From assembly GCF_018219455.1 (NCBI RefSeq), contig NZ_CP056122.1:3472001-3536000 (forward strand): a stretch of 64,000 nucleotides of DNA, in the 5' to 3' direction. Origin of the DNA: Moritella sp. 5 (lineage in GTDB: Bacteria > Pseudomonadota > Gammaproteobacteria > Enterobacterales > Moritellaceae). Below the pieces are notes generated by a model. That model was not told the DNA's origin, made no database searches, and saw nothing but the letters and a program-made list of their open reading frames with translations. Positions 36,580 through 46,045 of the stretch are shown here, in pieces. The first letter of the stretch is position 1; each line of letters starts with the position of its first letter. Both the position numbers and the translations under genes were made by a program.

Positions 36580-37755
36580 CTAGTTTAAAATCACCAAATC
36601 ATCTATTTGTACATTGGCAGTCGGTTGTCTATCAACCGTCATCAAACTTGCTTGCTGATCATACAGTTTGGTTACTTCAACCTGGCTACTACTATTGGTT
36701 TCTTTTTTACGGCTGATACCAAACTGATCAACATAACTACCTGTGTGTTTTATCATAAATTGATCGCCTAATTTTAAGCCATTATTACGACCGATATTAA
36801 TGTTCACTTCATTACCATCAACAGCAATAACACGCGCTTCCACCAATTTACATTGCAAACTTGCATCTAAATCAAACAATACATCGTCAATAATTAGTTG
36901 TAAAGATGCACCAAACTCAGAGCGCCAAAATTTTAACGTATTCGTATCCACAATACGGTGCTTAGCAAACTCCCACTTTGTCACTTTACTGTAGTTACGA
37001 TCAAACAATAAATTGCCATTAAAACCATCAAAAACTTGTATATTTAGCCGGAAATTACGATCTGGTAAATCACCGGCAAATATCTTCGCGATACCATTCA
37101 CAACGGGTTTAAATGTCGATAAGTCGGTAATCGAGCCCAAAATAATATATTGGCTATCTGCTGACTTACTAATTTGCTTAATTTCTTGTGCTGTTAAATT
37201 ACCTCGCAGCGGCAAAGAGCTGCCGCTAAAACCAATGTTTTGATTAATAAATTCACGCGCATCAAATGTTTGACTATTTTTACGTAAACTTTGGTACAAC
37301 AAACGACTGAAAGATTCGTTTATGTTATAGATACCACCATAACTGGCTTGTTCACGATGCCTAATACCAAAACGCAATAAAGACACAGATTTTTGATACC
37401 CTGCACTCAAGCATTTATTACGGTCTGCAACAATATCAGTGACAATTTGAACGCTGATTTTATCCAGCTTTACCGACTCACTTTTTAAGCGAATATCTCT
37501 CACTTCGCCATCCATACGGACCTGAAATCGATCAGATAATATTTTCCCACCATTAAAGCTTTGTAAGCTTGAAACCGATGCGCCAGCATATAACAGTGCT
37601 TGTTTCAATGCATTACGTACTGCTAACTCGCGAGCAATATCAACATCACCATCAATAATAATAGCCTCACCCTCAACCTCATACCATTCAGCATGTAGAG
37701 TGAAAGAACAACAAACCAATAATAGTAGGAGAACGTTTTTCATTTTTAATCGCAT
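36580..37755 (-). CDS. flgT: Flagellar assembly protein FlgT (H-ring)
   Basis: A 391-residue periplasmic protein with a signal peptide (cleavage after SFTLHA, about residue 22). In Vibrio, FlgT builds the H ring around the flagellar basal body and helps recruit the sodium stator. The recognisable N-terminal domain is EWYEVEGEAIIIDGDVDIARELAVRNALKQAL (partial). The C-terminal domain NNGLKLGDQFMIKHTG resembles the tandem small beta domains of FlgT. It is divergent from a lipoprotein-flgO-flgP unit, the usual company of flgT. A start four codons later (MKN) is also possible. Confidence 0.92.
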   Translation of the reverse strand: MRLKMKNVLLLLLVCCSFTLHAEWYEVEGEAIIIDGDVDIARELAVRNALKQALLYAGASVSSLQSFNGGKILSDRFQVRMDGEVRDIRLKSESVKLDKISVQIVTDIVADRNKCLSAGYQKSVSLLRFGIRHREQASYGGIYNINESFSRLLYQSLRKNSQTFDAREFINQNIGFSGSSLPLRGNLTAQEIKQISKSADSQYIILGSITDLSTFKPVVNGIAKIFAGDLPDRNFRLNIQVFDGFNGNLLFDRNYSKVTKWEFAKHRIVDTNTLKFWRSEFGASLQLIIDDVLFDLDASLQCKLVEARVIAVDGNEVNINIGRNNGLKLGDQFMIKHTGSYVDQFGISRKKETNSSSQVEVTKLYDQQASLMTVDRQPTANVQIDDLVILN

Positions 37756-37952
37756 ATGAATTCTGAATATGTCTATTTTAAAAGCAAAATTTGTACCAGA
37801 TCAAATTTTTATAAAAATAAAACATTATCGAGGTTAATTTAATAGATAAAACGCTATTATAATTATAATAATAAATACCGAACCTACCTTGTTGGCAAGT
37901 AATTTGCTTATATTTATCTATAATCACGTATAGCGCAACTTTAGGAACAAAT

Positions 37953-38222
37953 ATGAAGCGTTTTTTACTACCGTCATTAGCGGTTGTGTTGACTTCAGCA
38001 TGCACCGTGATAGAAGAACCTGGACATGTTTTATTAACGGGCGCGAATACCAAAGTACAGCCTGTCGTTATTAAACAGATTATTGTTCAACCTGTTTATC
38101 AGCCAAATGGCTATAATGCCAATATGGCACAAAGTGTGCTTACTAAAGAACAATACAATAATATATTCAGAAGTCCTTATACCTATCCTTACCGCCGAGA
38201 CACCTCAACCAGCGGAAAATAA
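37953..38222 (+). CDS. Small lipoprotein ahead of flgO
   Basis: An 89-residue lipoprotein: signal MKRFLLPSLAVVL, lipobox TSAC (Cys17), then a short Tyr/Pro/Gln-rich mature chain. I do not recognise the family. It is 40 bp before flgO on the same strand and divergent from flgT (about 197 bp shared promoter region). This makes it a candidate flagellar outer-membrane component by context only. Confidence 0.75.
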   Translation: MKRFLLPSLAVVLTSACTVIEEPGHVLLTGANTKVQPVVIKQIIVQPVYQPNGYNANMAQSVLTKEQYNNIFRSPYTYPYRRDTSTSGK

Positions 38223-38262
38223 CGGTTTAACGACAATAATTAAAAGCACTTAAGGAAGTCAT

Positions 38263-38949
38263 ATGAAAAAGGCAGTCATAGCTATCAGCCTAATTACCTT
38301 ACTCAACGGTTGTGCATTAAAACAGCCACCGAGTACCCCTGACGAGGATAAAGAAACACCGCCTCATTCAACTTGGGGAGGTAATTCTTATGAGCCAAAA
38401 TATCCAAGAAGTTTGTTACCAAACCAGCCGATAAACTACACCCAAGAGTTAAGTTTTATCATCCGTGGTTTAGCGGATCAATTGATCGTCAATGATTTGT
38501 CTATTATTCCCAATAATGAACCGATTGCCGTCACTTCTTTCGTCAACCTTGACGATCTGTCGACAACAAATTGGCTCGGACAATCGCTATCAGAATCCTT
38601 TATTCACGAATTAACCATTCGCCGTATTCCAGTGATTGACTATAAAACCACAGGTACTATCAGTGTGACTGGTCAGGGTGATTTTGTATTCACCCGTGAT
38701 TGGAAAAAATTACGCGGTCAATTACCTGTATCACGCATCCTAACTGGCACGATGTCACGTAACAGTGAAGGTGTGATCGTTAATATGCGGGTCATTAATA
38801 TGGAATCAGGTTTTGTTGAGTCAACAGCGCAAGGCATTATCCCTAACCATTTGGTAATTGGTGGTTCAAATAGTATGGGGCCACTCGAAGGCCGTGGTCG
38901 TTATATTTATCGTACTGGTTCAGCGCCTTCTGTTCGTATTACTAATTAA
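38263..38949 (+). CDS. flgO: Flagellar outer-membrane lipoprotein FlgO
   Basis: A 228-residue lipoprotein (lipobox LNGC) with the FlgO domain, including IAVTSFVNLDDLSTTNWLGQSLSESFIHEL (partial), VSRILTGTMSRNSEGVIVNMRVINMESG and a C-terminal GRYIYRTGSAP-type end. In Vibrio, FlgO with FlgP and FlgT is needed for stable flagella and motility. The start has AAGGAAG upstream. flgP follows after 9 bp, so they are co-transcribed. Confidence 0.92.
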   Translation: MKKAVIAISLITLLNGCALKQPPSTPDEDKETPPHSTWGGNSYEPKYPRSLLPNQPINYTQELSFIIRGLADQLIVNDLSIIPNNEPIAVTSFVNLDDLSTTNWLGQSLSESFIHELTIRRIPVIDYKTTGTISVTGQGDFVFTRDWKKLRGQLPVSRILTGTMSRNSEGVIVNMRVINMESGFVESTAQGIIPNHLVIGGSNSMGPLEGRGRYIYRTGSAPSVRITN

Positions 38950-38958
38950 GGTTTATCA

Positions 38959-39417
38959 ATGAAATATCTGCGTTTGCTTATGCTTGCAACTCTGGTTAGT
39001 TTAACCGGTTGTTCACTATTAGAAAAAGATACAGTTTATGATATCAAAGAACCAAAGTCCTTCCCTGTACTCAAAGCAGTTGGCTATGCTGCGTTGAGTT
39101 CTCAGCCAGGCAATAGTGAAAGTGAACGCATGCTTAATGCAATGCGTGCATCTAAATTAGATGCTTATCGAGAGTTAGCAGAGCAAGTCAGTGGCCAAGA
39201 AATTTATAGTGATACCAACTATAGATCGCGAACGCTGCAAGGCGAGAAAATAGAGGCATCAGTATCTGGTATCATCCGTGGTGCACGAGTGGTGCAAACT
39301 TACCCAATTAATGAAGATGTATACGCAACAGAACTAGAACTCGATTTTAAGCGCGTTTTTGAGTTATATAAGAATACATCGTCAATGCCAACTCGCGTGC
39401 AAAAAACACGCTATTAA
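38959..39417 (+). CDS. flgP: Flagellar outer-membrane lipoprotein FlgP (LPP20 family)
   Basis: A 152-residue lipoprotein (lipobox LTGC) of the LPP20/FlgP family. The core is AVGYAALSSQ...RMLNAMRASKLDAYRELAEQVSGQEI, then VSGIIRGARVVQTYPINEDVYATELELDF (both partial). FlgP forms an outer-membrane-linked basal disk in related bacteria. It is last of the lipoprotein-flgO-flgP unit and ends at a strong terminator. Confidence 0.93.
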   Translation: MKYLRLLMLATLVSLTGCSLLEKDTVYDIKEPKSFPVLKAVGYAALSSQPGNSESERMLNAMRASKLDAYRELAEQVSGQEIYSDTNYRSRTLQGEKIEASVSGIIRGARVVQTYPINEDVYATELELDFKRVFELYKNTSSMPTRVQKTRY

Positions 39418-39450
39418 GTACATACATATTTGAAGATAACCTAAAATAGA

Positions 39451-39479
39451 AAGACCGAGTTACATCTCAACTCGGTCTT
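39451..39479. terminator. Terminator between flgP and menA
   Basis: A perfect 11-bp stem 39451-39461/39469-39479 (AAGACCGAGTT / AACTCGGTCTT) followed by a T-run on the plus strand (to 39484). It is strong for flgP. The minus strand has only a broken T-run, so it is weaker for menA. Confidence 0.88.
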
Positions 39480-39513
39480 TTTTTCACTCAATTAATAACC
39501 CATCTATTCTGCA

Positions 39514-40380
39514 TTAACCAACGACCAAACCCGCCGAATACAATCCCCCCCACAATAATACCGTCATCGAGGTTTGCGCTAGCTGTAAATTTAATTGTTT
39601 GCCATTACGTTGATAAATCGCGATACACAATGCGAGTTGCACTGGCAATACTAAAATCATAATGAATACAGGGTAACTGTCCACAATCATTAATAACGAA
39701 GGTAATAGCATGGTTATACAATAAAGGTGCTTACTTGCTTTCACGCCCAAACGGGTTGCTAAGGTAAATTTTTTCGCGCGACGATCGGAAGTAATATCAC
39801 GAATGTTATTCACCAGCATGATTGCGACAACGAGAAAGCCTATCTGACTAGCCGGAATGAAGACATCGATAGTCAGCACTTGAGCCTGCAGATAATAACT
39901 TCCGACAACGGCTAGCCAACCAAAATAAAGAAAAACAGCCACTTCACCAAGTCCATGCGAAGCCAGTGGTCTAGGGCCACCGCTATAAATATACACGCCA
40001 ACTAATGATAGCAACCCTAACAAAACATAAACCCAGCCACCCACATAGATAAGATAGCAACCACTGACAATAGCCAGAATACACATAGTAATGATACCAA
40101 CGAGTAAATTCTCCGCCGATATGAGTCCTTTTTGCAACGCACGATCAGGGCCTAGCCTATCATCACCGTCGACACCATTTTTGCCATCAAAATAGTCATT
40201 AGAAAGGTTAACCGCAATTTGCAATGTCATGCAGCAGATCAAGCAAAGAATGGCGATATAAAAACTGAAATTATGTGGGGAGTCGACCCAAGCTAGCGTT
40301 TGCCCAAGTAAAATAACCGCCAGTGCGACCAGTAACGTTTTTGGACGTGTAACAAGAAACCAAGAGGATAATGAATTCAT
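39514..40380 (-). CDS. menA: 1,4-dihydroxy-2-naphthoate polyprenyltransferase (MenA)
   Basis: UbiA-superfamily inner-membrane enzyme that attaches the prenyl chain to DHNA in menaquinone synthesis. 288 residues with about nine helices. The first Asp-rich motif is NLSNDYFDGKNGVDGDDRLGP and the second NNIRDITSDRRAKKFTLATRLG (partial), matching MenA (LANDYGDAVKG... and NNLRDINSDRENGK...) rather than UbiA. Menaquinol is the expected donor for the fumarate reductase encoded in this window. It is apparently transcribed alone. Confidence 0.92.
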   Translation of the reverse strand: MNSLSSWFLVTRPKTLLVALAVILLGQTLAWVDSPHNFSFYIAILCLICCMTLQIAVNLSNDYFDGKNGVDGDDRLGPDRALQKGLISAENLLVGIITMCILAIVSGCYLIYVGGWVYVLLGLLSLVGVYIYSGGPRPLASHGLGEVAVFLYFGWLAVVGSYYLQAQVLTIDVFIPASQIGFLVVAIMLVNNIRDITSDRRAKKFTLATRLGVKASKHLYCITMLLPSLLMIVDSYPVFIMILVLPVQLALCIAIYQRNGKQLNLQLAQTSMTVLLWGGLYSAGLVVG

Positions 40381-40461
40381 AGTATTTAACGACGTAAAAA
40401 AGGAATGAAACTAGCATAAAATACCCCTTTAGTGATGTCCACTTTTATTAGGGGGATAAAA

Positions 40462-40487
40462 AAGGTCATCCCAAATGGAATGACCTT
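40462..40487 (-). terminator. Terminator of the lytic transglycosylase gene
   Basis: Stem AAGGTCAT/ATGACCTT at 40462-40469 and 40480-40487, extended inward by CC/GG, followed on the minus strand by a T-run. It lies about 30 bp past the stop of the gene at 40516-42735. Confidence 0.8.
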
Positions 40488-40515
40488 ACGCAATATTTAG
40501 TGTAATAACCGACGA

Positions 40516-42735
40516 TTAATGACTCGTAAGCCGCTCTTTTCTCAAAATATTATCATATGTTTCAAAACGTCGCTTAATCTCACGAATGTAATGCACAGGC
40601 TCTTGTCCACGCACATACCCATAACGTGCTTTAGCTGCATATTTAGATTGAGACAACAATAACATAGCCTTTTCTACATGGCCAAACCAGACATCATCAC
40701 GCCACCCTTTTTGTTTAGCTAAACGCATTGCATCTCGAACATGCCCAGCCCCGGCATTATATGACGCTAACGTGAACCAGATTAACTGATTTTCTTTAAC
40801 CTCATCTTTACGCATACGTTCACGCACCCAATTCATATACAAAACACCCGCTTTAATACCCTGCTTAGGAACATGCACATTACGGATCCCTAATTCTTTA
40901 GCTGTACGCGGCATCAACTGGAACAAACCTTTCGCGCCCGCCATTGATTTAGCGTTAGGATTAAAACGACTTTCTTGATGCATTTGTGATACTAACAAAC
41001 GCCAATCAAAATCATATTGGCTCGCGTATTCTTTCACAATGTCATCATAAGGTGATAATACGCCAGAATTATTTTGACGAACGTAATCTTTATAATGGGT
41101 ATCTAAACGTTTTTGATTCTTAAAGTATTTATTGTAAATAACGTTATAAAATAGCCCCTTGTAATGCTTCTTAATAAAGGCATTCGATTTTTCTAATAGC
41201 TTATTATTTCCCGATGCAACCGCCCAACTTTGGGATTTAGGTGCACCTAATGCCATTAACGACTGAATATCATCACGAAATGTCATTTCAATATCAACAA
41301 TATGACTATCTGCGATCGTCATTTCGTATTCTTTATCTCCCACTTTTTCAATGATTAATTCTGTTTCCTGATTTTCTGGTACGCCAATCAAATTAATATT
41401 TTTAACCGTTTTTTTCAATTCCACAGCACTCTCCCAATACGAGCTCGATGGTCTAATATAAATATTACTATTAGCGAGTTCGACGGTAGAACTAATTTCA
41501 GGGTGATCTTTATGGGCGACCACTAACTCAGAAGCGTAATGATATGGGCGAGAGAAAGCGATACCCTTATCTCGTCGCTGTACCGTCGGGGTTAAAAATC
41601 CCAATGCGATATCAGCTTTATCCTCAAGTAAATAATCAAGTAAAGCGACATTGTTCGGTGCGACGATAATTTCGTAACGCAGCTTATGTTCTTTGGCAAA
41701 GCGTTTTGCTAACTCATAATGGAAACCGAGTAACTCACCACGCCAAATATAATAAGAAGAAAGGTTATTACGTAATACAAAGCGAACTGTTCTCGACTCT
41801 TTAATTTTCTGCCATTGGGTTTTATTACTATTTTTTGATGTTCGCTTAACCTTAGCAACCAAATTTTGTTCTTTTAAAAATTGATTTAGTTGTTTTAACA
41901 ACTTCTTGTTACTTGGATCAACACCCCAACCAAGATGACGCGTCGCACTTGCCTGCAAGCTCATTTTAATGTCATCGCGATAAGCAATTGCTGACTTAAT
42001 TAAGTTTTGATCTTGGATGGTAATATCATACTCACCACTGGCTAGCTTATCGTATAAGGCTTCGTGGCTAATCGCGCTATCAACTAAACGAATTTTAAGC
42101 TTAGGATATACTTTTTGTAATCCTAACGCAGTCGACTCGTAACTCTTCCCCTTTTGAATAACGATTTCACGACCATTCAAATCTTTAGCTGAATTTAAAC
42201 TTTTACTTTGACTGCCCATCACCAAATATTCTTTAGTAAGTAAATAAGGGTCTGTAAAACTAACCAATTTAGCCCTATAACGTGTCTTTGTTAGATTTGC
42301 AGCAATGAGATCGCCTTTGCCATCTAACAGCATAGGAATAAGATCAACAAATTTTTTAACACGAATTTTTTCAATCTTTAAATTATTTTCGTCAGCAAAT
42401 CGTTGCAGATACTCTAATTCAATATTTTGTGGGTGCCCGCGACGAGGGAAAGTAATTTCACCGCCTGCCCACGTTAACACACGTAATACCTTCTGAATTG
42501 ACACGGCGACAGGTGGAACGGGTACAACGGCGACATCAGGAATCACATCGTTGGTTGCCACTACTGAATAATTGTTAGTTATAATAGACTGAATAGCAGG
42601 TTCGATACTGATCGTAGGATTTGAACTTACCACTGTATTTGGCTGTAAAGACACGATGAACGTACCAATAATCAGCATGGTAGCCAGCACAAAGTAAATC
42701 TTTTGGGCTGTCTTAGTTATTAAAAATTTATACAT
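40516..42735 (-). CDS. MltF-like lytic transglycosylase with two solute-binding-protein domains
   Basis: A 739-residue envelope protein with an N-terminal signal or anchor (IYFVLATMLIIGTFIVSL). It contains two tandem family-3 solute-binding-protein domains (about 85-300 and 310-540) and a C-terminal SLT domain (about 570-700). The catalytic glutamate is Glu588 in VSQMHQESRFNPNAKS, with GLFQLMPRTAKELGI and ASYNAGAGHV following. E. coli MltF (about 518 residues) has only one binding domain. In MltF that domain senses muropeptides and controls the lytic domain; two domains imply dual or cooperative sensing. It cuts peptidoglycan glycan chains to anhydro ends. Confidence 0.9.
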   Translation of the reverse strand: MYKFLITKTAQKIYFVLATMLIIGTFIVSLQPNTVVSSNPTISIEPAIQSIITNNYSVVATNDVIPDVAVVPVPPVAVSIQKVLRVLTWAGGEITFPRRGHPQNIELEYLQRFADENNLKIEKIRVKKFVDLIPMLLDGKGDLIAANLTKTRYRAKLVSFTDPYLLTKEYLVMGSQSKSLNSAKDLNGREIVIQKGKSYESTALGLQKVYPKLKIRLVDSAISHEALYDKLASGEYDITIQDQNLIKSAIAYRDDIKMSLQASATRHLGWGVDPSNKKLLKQLNQFLKEQNLVAKVKRTSKNSNKTQWQKIKESRTVRFVLRNNLSSYYIWRGELLGFHYELAKRFAKEHKLRYEIIVAPNNVALLDYLLEDKADIALGFLTPTVQRRDKGIAFSRPYHYASELVVAHKDHPEISSTVELANSNIYIRPSSSYWESAVELKKTVKNINLIGVPENQETELIIEKVGDKEYEMTIADSHIVDIEMTFRDDIQSLMALGAPKSQSWAVASGNNKLLEKSNAFIKKHYKGLFYNVIYNKYFKNQKRLDTHYKDYVRQNNSGVLSPYDDIVKEYASQYDFDWRLLVSQMHQESRFNPNAKSMAGAKGLFQLMPRTAKELGIRNVHVPKQGIKAGVLYMNWVRERMRKDEVKENQLIWFTLASYNAGAGHVRDAMRLAKQKGWRDDVWFGHVEKAMLLLSQSKYAAKARYGYVRGQEPVHYIREIKRRFETYDNILRKERLTSH

Positions 42736-42839
42736 TACATTCCTTTATAATGTTTATAGTACCACTCTAGTATTTCGTGGTTATCTGATTATGTTATTAT
42801 CGATAACCTAACTCACACTCTATATAGGGCTTTCTAATT

Positions 42840-42986
42840 ATGCTTATTTCTTTCTTTGTTGGTGTTACCTTGGTTGTTTACATTAAGCAAAAAGCACTCA
42901 AGCCAAACTCAAAAGATACGATAGTTATGTTAATTACCGATGGTTATAAATCACTGATTACTGATGTTAAAAAGATAATGAAATAA
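42840..42986 (+). CDS. Possible 48-residue single-span membrane protein
   Basis: ATG at 42840 to TAA at 42986. MLISFFVGVTLVVYIKQK is a hydrophobic stretch followed by positive residues, then a soluble Lys-rich tail ending DVKKIMK. The ribosome site (AGGGC about 11 bases upstream) is poor. It lies in the 498-bp gap between the transglycosylase gene (divergent) and the symporter. The rest of the gap (42987-43233) shows no gene or clear hairpin and should hold the symporter promoter. Confidence 0.4.
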   Translation: MLISFFVGVTLVVYIKQKALKPNSKDTIVMLITDGYKSLITDVKKIMK

Positions 42987-43233
42987 TTACACAGCAACAA
43001 TGGAATCGTCAACAGTATCTCATTTTGGTTATGTAAAGTTCATTTTACCAACAAGAAAACCAATAAAAATGCACGGTACAACACATATAACTAAGTATTA
43101 CCAAAATGAAAGCATGAATGGCTTTACATTTACAACATGACCGATAAACTGACCGCTCTCAACTGTGCTGAATGAATGAATTCACAGCAGGTTATGCTCC
43201 ACATTACGATAGAAAAAGTAGAGGACGTCAATT

Positions 43234-44493
43234 TTGAGTAATACTGAATCAGTAGGTACCCCAACTTTAAGCCAAAAACTATGGTTTAACTTACCCCTTT
43301 GGCAGAAAATTGTTATCGGTATGATCCTCGGTATTACCGTGGGTATTACCTTTGGTGAAGATGCTGTCATTCTAAAGCCAATCGGGTCATTATTTGTTAA
43401 CACCATTAAGATGCTAATTGTGCCTCTGGTTTTCTGCTCAATCATTGTTGGTATCACTTCGATGCAAGATACCAGTAAAATGGGACGCATTGGTTTTAAA
43501 GCTGTGATGTTCTATCTCCTTTCTACTGCTGTTGCGATCTCCATCGGCCTATTATTGGGTAATGTGTTACAACCTGGCGCAGGTCTAGGCTTAGTAGCTC
43601 AACAAGTTGAGACAGTAAAAGAAACAACGTCATTAGCTGATACACTGGTCGCATTAGTACCAACTAACCCAGTAGGTGCACTCGCTCAAGGTCATATCCT
43701 ACAAATAATCGTGTTTGCCGTGGCACTTGGTATATCACTGACCCTGATTGGTGAAAAAGGAAAACCAGCGATCGCGGTTTTCGAAAGCCTTGCAGAAGCA
43801 ATGTACAAGCTAACAGATCTAGTAATGAAACTAGCACCCTACGGTGTATTTGCGTTAATGGCATGGGTAGCAGGTAAATTTGGTTTAGCGCTATTATTAC
43901 CACTAATGAAAGTCATTGGTGCGGTTTACCTTGGTAGCATCTTGCATGTGCTAGGTGTCTATAGCGCACTGATTGTATTTATTGCAAAACTAAGTCCAGT
44001 ACAATATTTTCGCGGTATTGTTGATGCGCAAATTGTTGCTTTCACCACTACATCAAGTGCAGGTACGTTACCAGTATCAATGAAATGTGCACGTGAGAAG
44101 CTCGGTGTATCAAAAGGCGTATCAAGCTTTGTATTACCACTAGGGACCACAATCAACATGGATGGCACGGCACTTTATCAAGGTGTAACGACATTATTTG
44201 TTGCACAAGCATTTGGTATTGATTTAGGCATGCCTGAATACATCACAATTATCTTAACTGCGACATTAGCATCGATTGGTACTGCGGGTGTGCCAGGTGC
44301 GGGTCTTATCATGCTAACGTTAGTACTTACTACTGTCGGTCTACCTGTTGAAGGTGTTGCACTGATTGCCGGTATCGACCGTATTCTGGATATGGCGCGT
44401 ACTACCGTGAATATTTCTGGTGATATTGCCGCATCAGTGATCATTGCTAAATCAGAAAAAGAGTTAGATACCACGATTTATTACGCAAAATAG
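43234..44493 (+). CDS. Dicarboxylate/amino acid:cation symporter (DAACS/GltP family)
   Basis: A 419-residue inner-membrane symporter that takes up C4-dicarboxylates, glutamate/aspartate or related amino acids with Na+ or H+. About eight helices and two re-entrant loops. Signatures: FTTTSSAGTLPVS (hairpin loop 1), LPLGTTINMDGTALYQ (NMDGT ion/substrate motif), ASIGTAGVPGAG (hairpin loop 2) and DRILDMARTTVN. The start is TTG at 43234 with GAGGA eight bases upstream and no in-frame ATG nearby. Monocistronic. Confidence 0.94.
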   Translation: MSNTESVGTPTLSQKLWFNLPLWQKIVIGMILGITVGITFGEDAVILKPIGSLFVNTIKMLIVPLVFCSIIVGITSMQDTSKMGRIGFKAVMFYLLSTAVAISIGLLLGNVLQPGAGLGLVAQQVETVKETTSLADTLVALVPTNPVGALAQGHILQIIVFAVALGISLTLIGEKGKPAIAVFESLAEAMYKLTDLVMKLAPYGVFALMAWVAGKFGLALLLPLMKVIGAVYLGSILHVLGVYSALIVFIAKLSPVQYFRGIVDAQIVAFTTTSSAGTLPVSMKCAREKLGVSKGVSSFVLPLGTTINMDGTALYQGVTTLFVAQAFGIDLGMPEYITIILTATLASIGTAGVPGAGLIMLTLVLTTVGLPVEGVALIAGIDRILDMARTTVNISGDIAASVIIAKSEKELDTTIYYAK

Positions 44494-44538
44494 TGATAAC
44501 GTGATATAGCTGTACAGTTATACCTAAACCGTACAAAC

Positions 44539-44590
44539 AAAAAAGCCACTGATAAGTATCCTATTATTGGACAATATCAGTGGCTTTTTT
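44539..44590. terminator. Strong bidirectional terminator
   Basis: A 16-bp perfect stem, 44539-44554/44575-44590 (core GCCACTGATA / TATCAGTGGC) with A and T flanks. It ends the symporter transcript on the plus strand and the purine permease transcript on the minus strand. Confidence 0.9.
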
Positions 44591-44608
44591 ATTGGTTTAA
44601 ACTCGTGT

Positions 44609-45976
44609 TTACATAAACGCTAATTTAGCAACAAACACAGCCGTTAATACCCAAATACTAATTGATACTTCTTTTGCTTTACCTGAACCTACTTTTAAGA
44701 AAGTATAAGCGATAAAACCAAGTGCAATACCATTCGCGATAGAGAACGTGAAGGCCATCATGATTGCCGTAATACAGGCTGGTACATAATCGGTAAACTC
44801 ATCCCAGTTTACTTTACTCAGGCCACTCATCATCAAGAAAGAAACGAAGATAAGTGCACCTGCAGTCGCATAACTTGGAATAATTAACGCAATATCCGTG
44901 AAGAATGTCGCCGCTAAGAATAACGCACCAACCGTCACCGCTGTTAAACCCGTTCGGCCACCAGCAGCAACACCTGACGCACTTTCAACATAAGACGTCA
45001 CAGGTGGGCAACCCACACATGCGCCCAATACACTTGATACAGAGTCCGCTTTCAGTGATTTTTTCAAGTTCTCAATTTCACCTTTTTCATTAATCAGATT
45101 CGCTTTATCCGCAACCCCCATTAATGTGCCTGCCGTATCAAACATGTTCACAAATAAGAACGAGATAATGACACTGATCATACCGACATTAAATAGCCCT
45201 TCTGCATTATAAAACAGATGTTTAAAATCCATTTCCATGAATAATGGCGCAATGCTTGGCGGCATAGAAATAATTGACGCAGGTGCAGAAACCAGGCCCA
45301 GTGGGATACCAGCAAGCGTTGTCACTAACATACCGATTAATACCGCACCAAATAGATTACGACGGAATAATGAGCCAATAATGAGGAAGGTTAATGCGGC
45401 AAGTAATACACTCGGTTCTGTAAAATTACCCATGGTCACTAAGGTCGGTTGAGAAGCAACGACGATACCCGCACTTTTAAAACCTATGATGCCTAAGAAC
45501 AGACCCACGCCAGCAGTCATCGCATAGCGTAAGCTCTGCGGAATACTGTCTAATATCCATTCTCGGATCTTATAAAAACTCATTAACGCAAAGAGTACAC
45601 CCGAGACAAACACAGCCGCCATCGCGACCTGCCATGTGTAACCCATGTCAAATACGACTGTATAAGTAAAGAAAGCATTAAGCCCCATACCCGGCGCAAG
45701 TCCCACTGGCCAGTTAGCGTATAGTCCCATCAACATACAGCCAATTGCAGCACCAATACAGGTAGCAACGACCAACGCATCCTTATCCATGCCAGTCTTT
45801 GCCATAATGTCAGGGTTTACAAAAATAATGTAAGCCATAGTAACGAAGGTTGTTAAACCTGCCATAAGCTCAGTTTTCACCGTAGTGCCATGCTCAGAGA
45901 GTTTAAATAACCGCTCTAATAAGCCACCTTTAGATGATCCCTGTAACTCAGATCCTTGTTGTGTTTTATCCATCAT
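44609..45976 (-). CDS. Purine permease (NCS2, AzgA-like; hypoxanthine/guanine or adenine)
   Basis: A 455-residue permease of the AzgA branch (E. coli GhxP/AdeP relatives) with about 12-14 helices. Signatures are TTFVTMAYIIFVNP, GLAPGMGLNAFFTY, NMFDTAGTLMGVADKANL and GCPPVTSYVESASGVAAGGRTGLTAV (partial). It imports purine bases by proton symport. It follows uraH by 69 bp on the same strand and faces the uricase-pathway operon, so feeding purines into guaD/xdh is the obvious role. Confidence 0.9.
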   Translation of the reverse strand: MMDKTQQGSELQGSSKGGLLERLFKLSEHGTTVKTELMAGLTTFVTMAYIIFVNPDIMAKTGMDKDALVVATCIGAAIGCMLMGLYANWPVGLAPGMGLNAFFTYTVVFDMGYTWQVAMAAVFVSGVLFALMSFYKIREWILDSIPQSLRYAMTAGVGLFLGIIGFKSAGIVVASQPTLVTMGNFTEPSVLLAALTFLIIGSLFRRNLFGAVLIGMLVTTLAGIPLGLVSAPASIISMPPSIAPLFMEMDFKHLFYNAEGLFNVGMISVIISFLFVNMFDTAGTLMGVADKANLINEKGEIENLKKSLKADSVSSVLGACVGCPPVTSYVESASGVAAGGRTGLTAVTVGALFLAATFFTDIALIIPSYATAGALIFVSFLMMSGLSKVNWDEFTDYVPACITAIMMAFTFSIANGIALGFIAYTFLKVGSGKAKEVSISIWVLTAVFVAKLAFM

Positions 45977-46045
45977 AGTTCCCTTTTTGTATTCGGGTTT
46001 ACCGATTTTACGTTTTTATAATATTAATTTTATTATTTATTTCAA

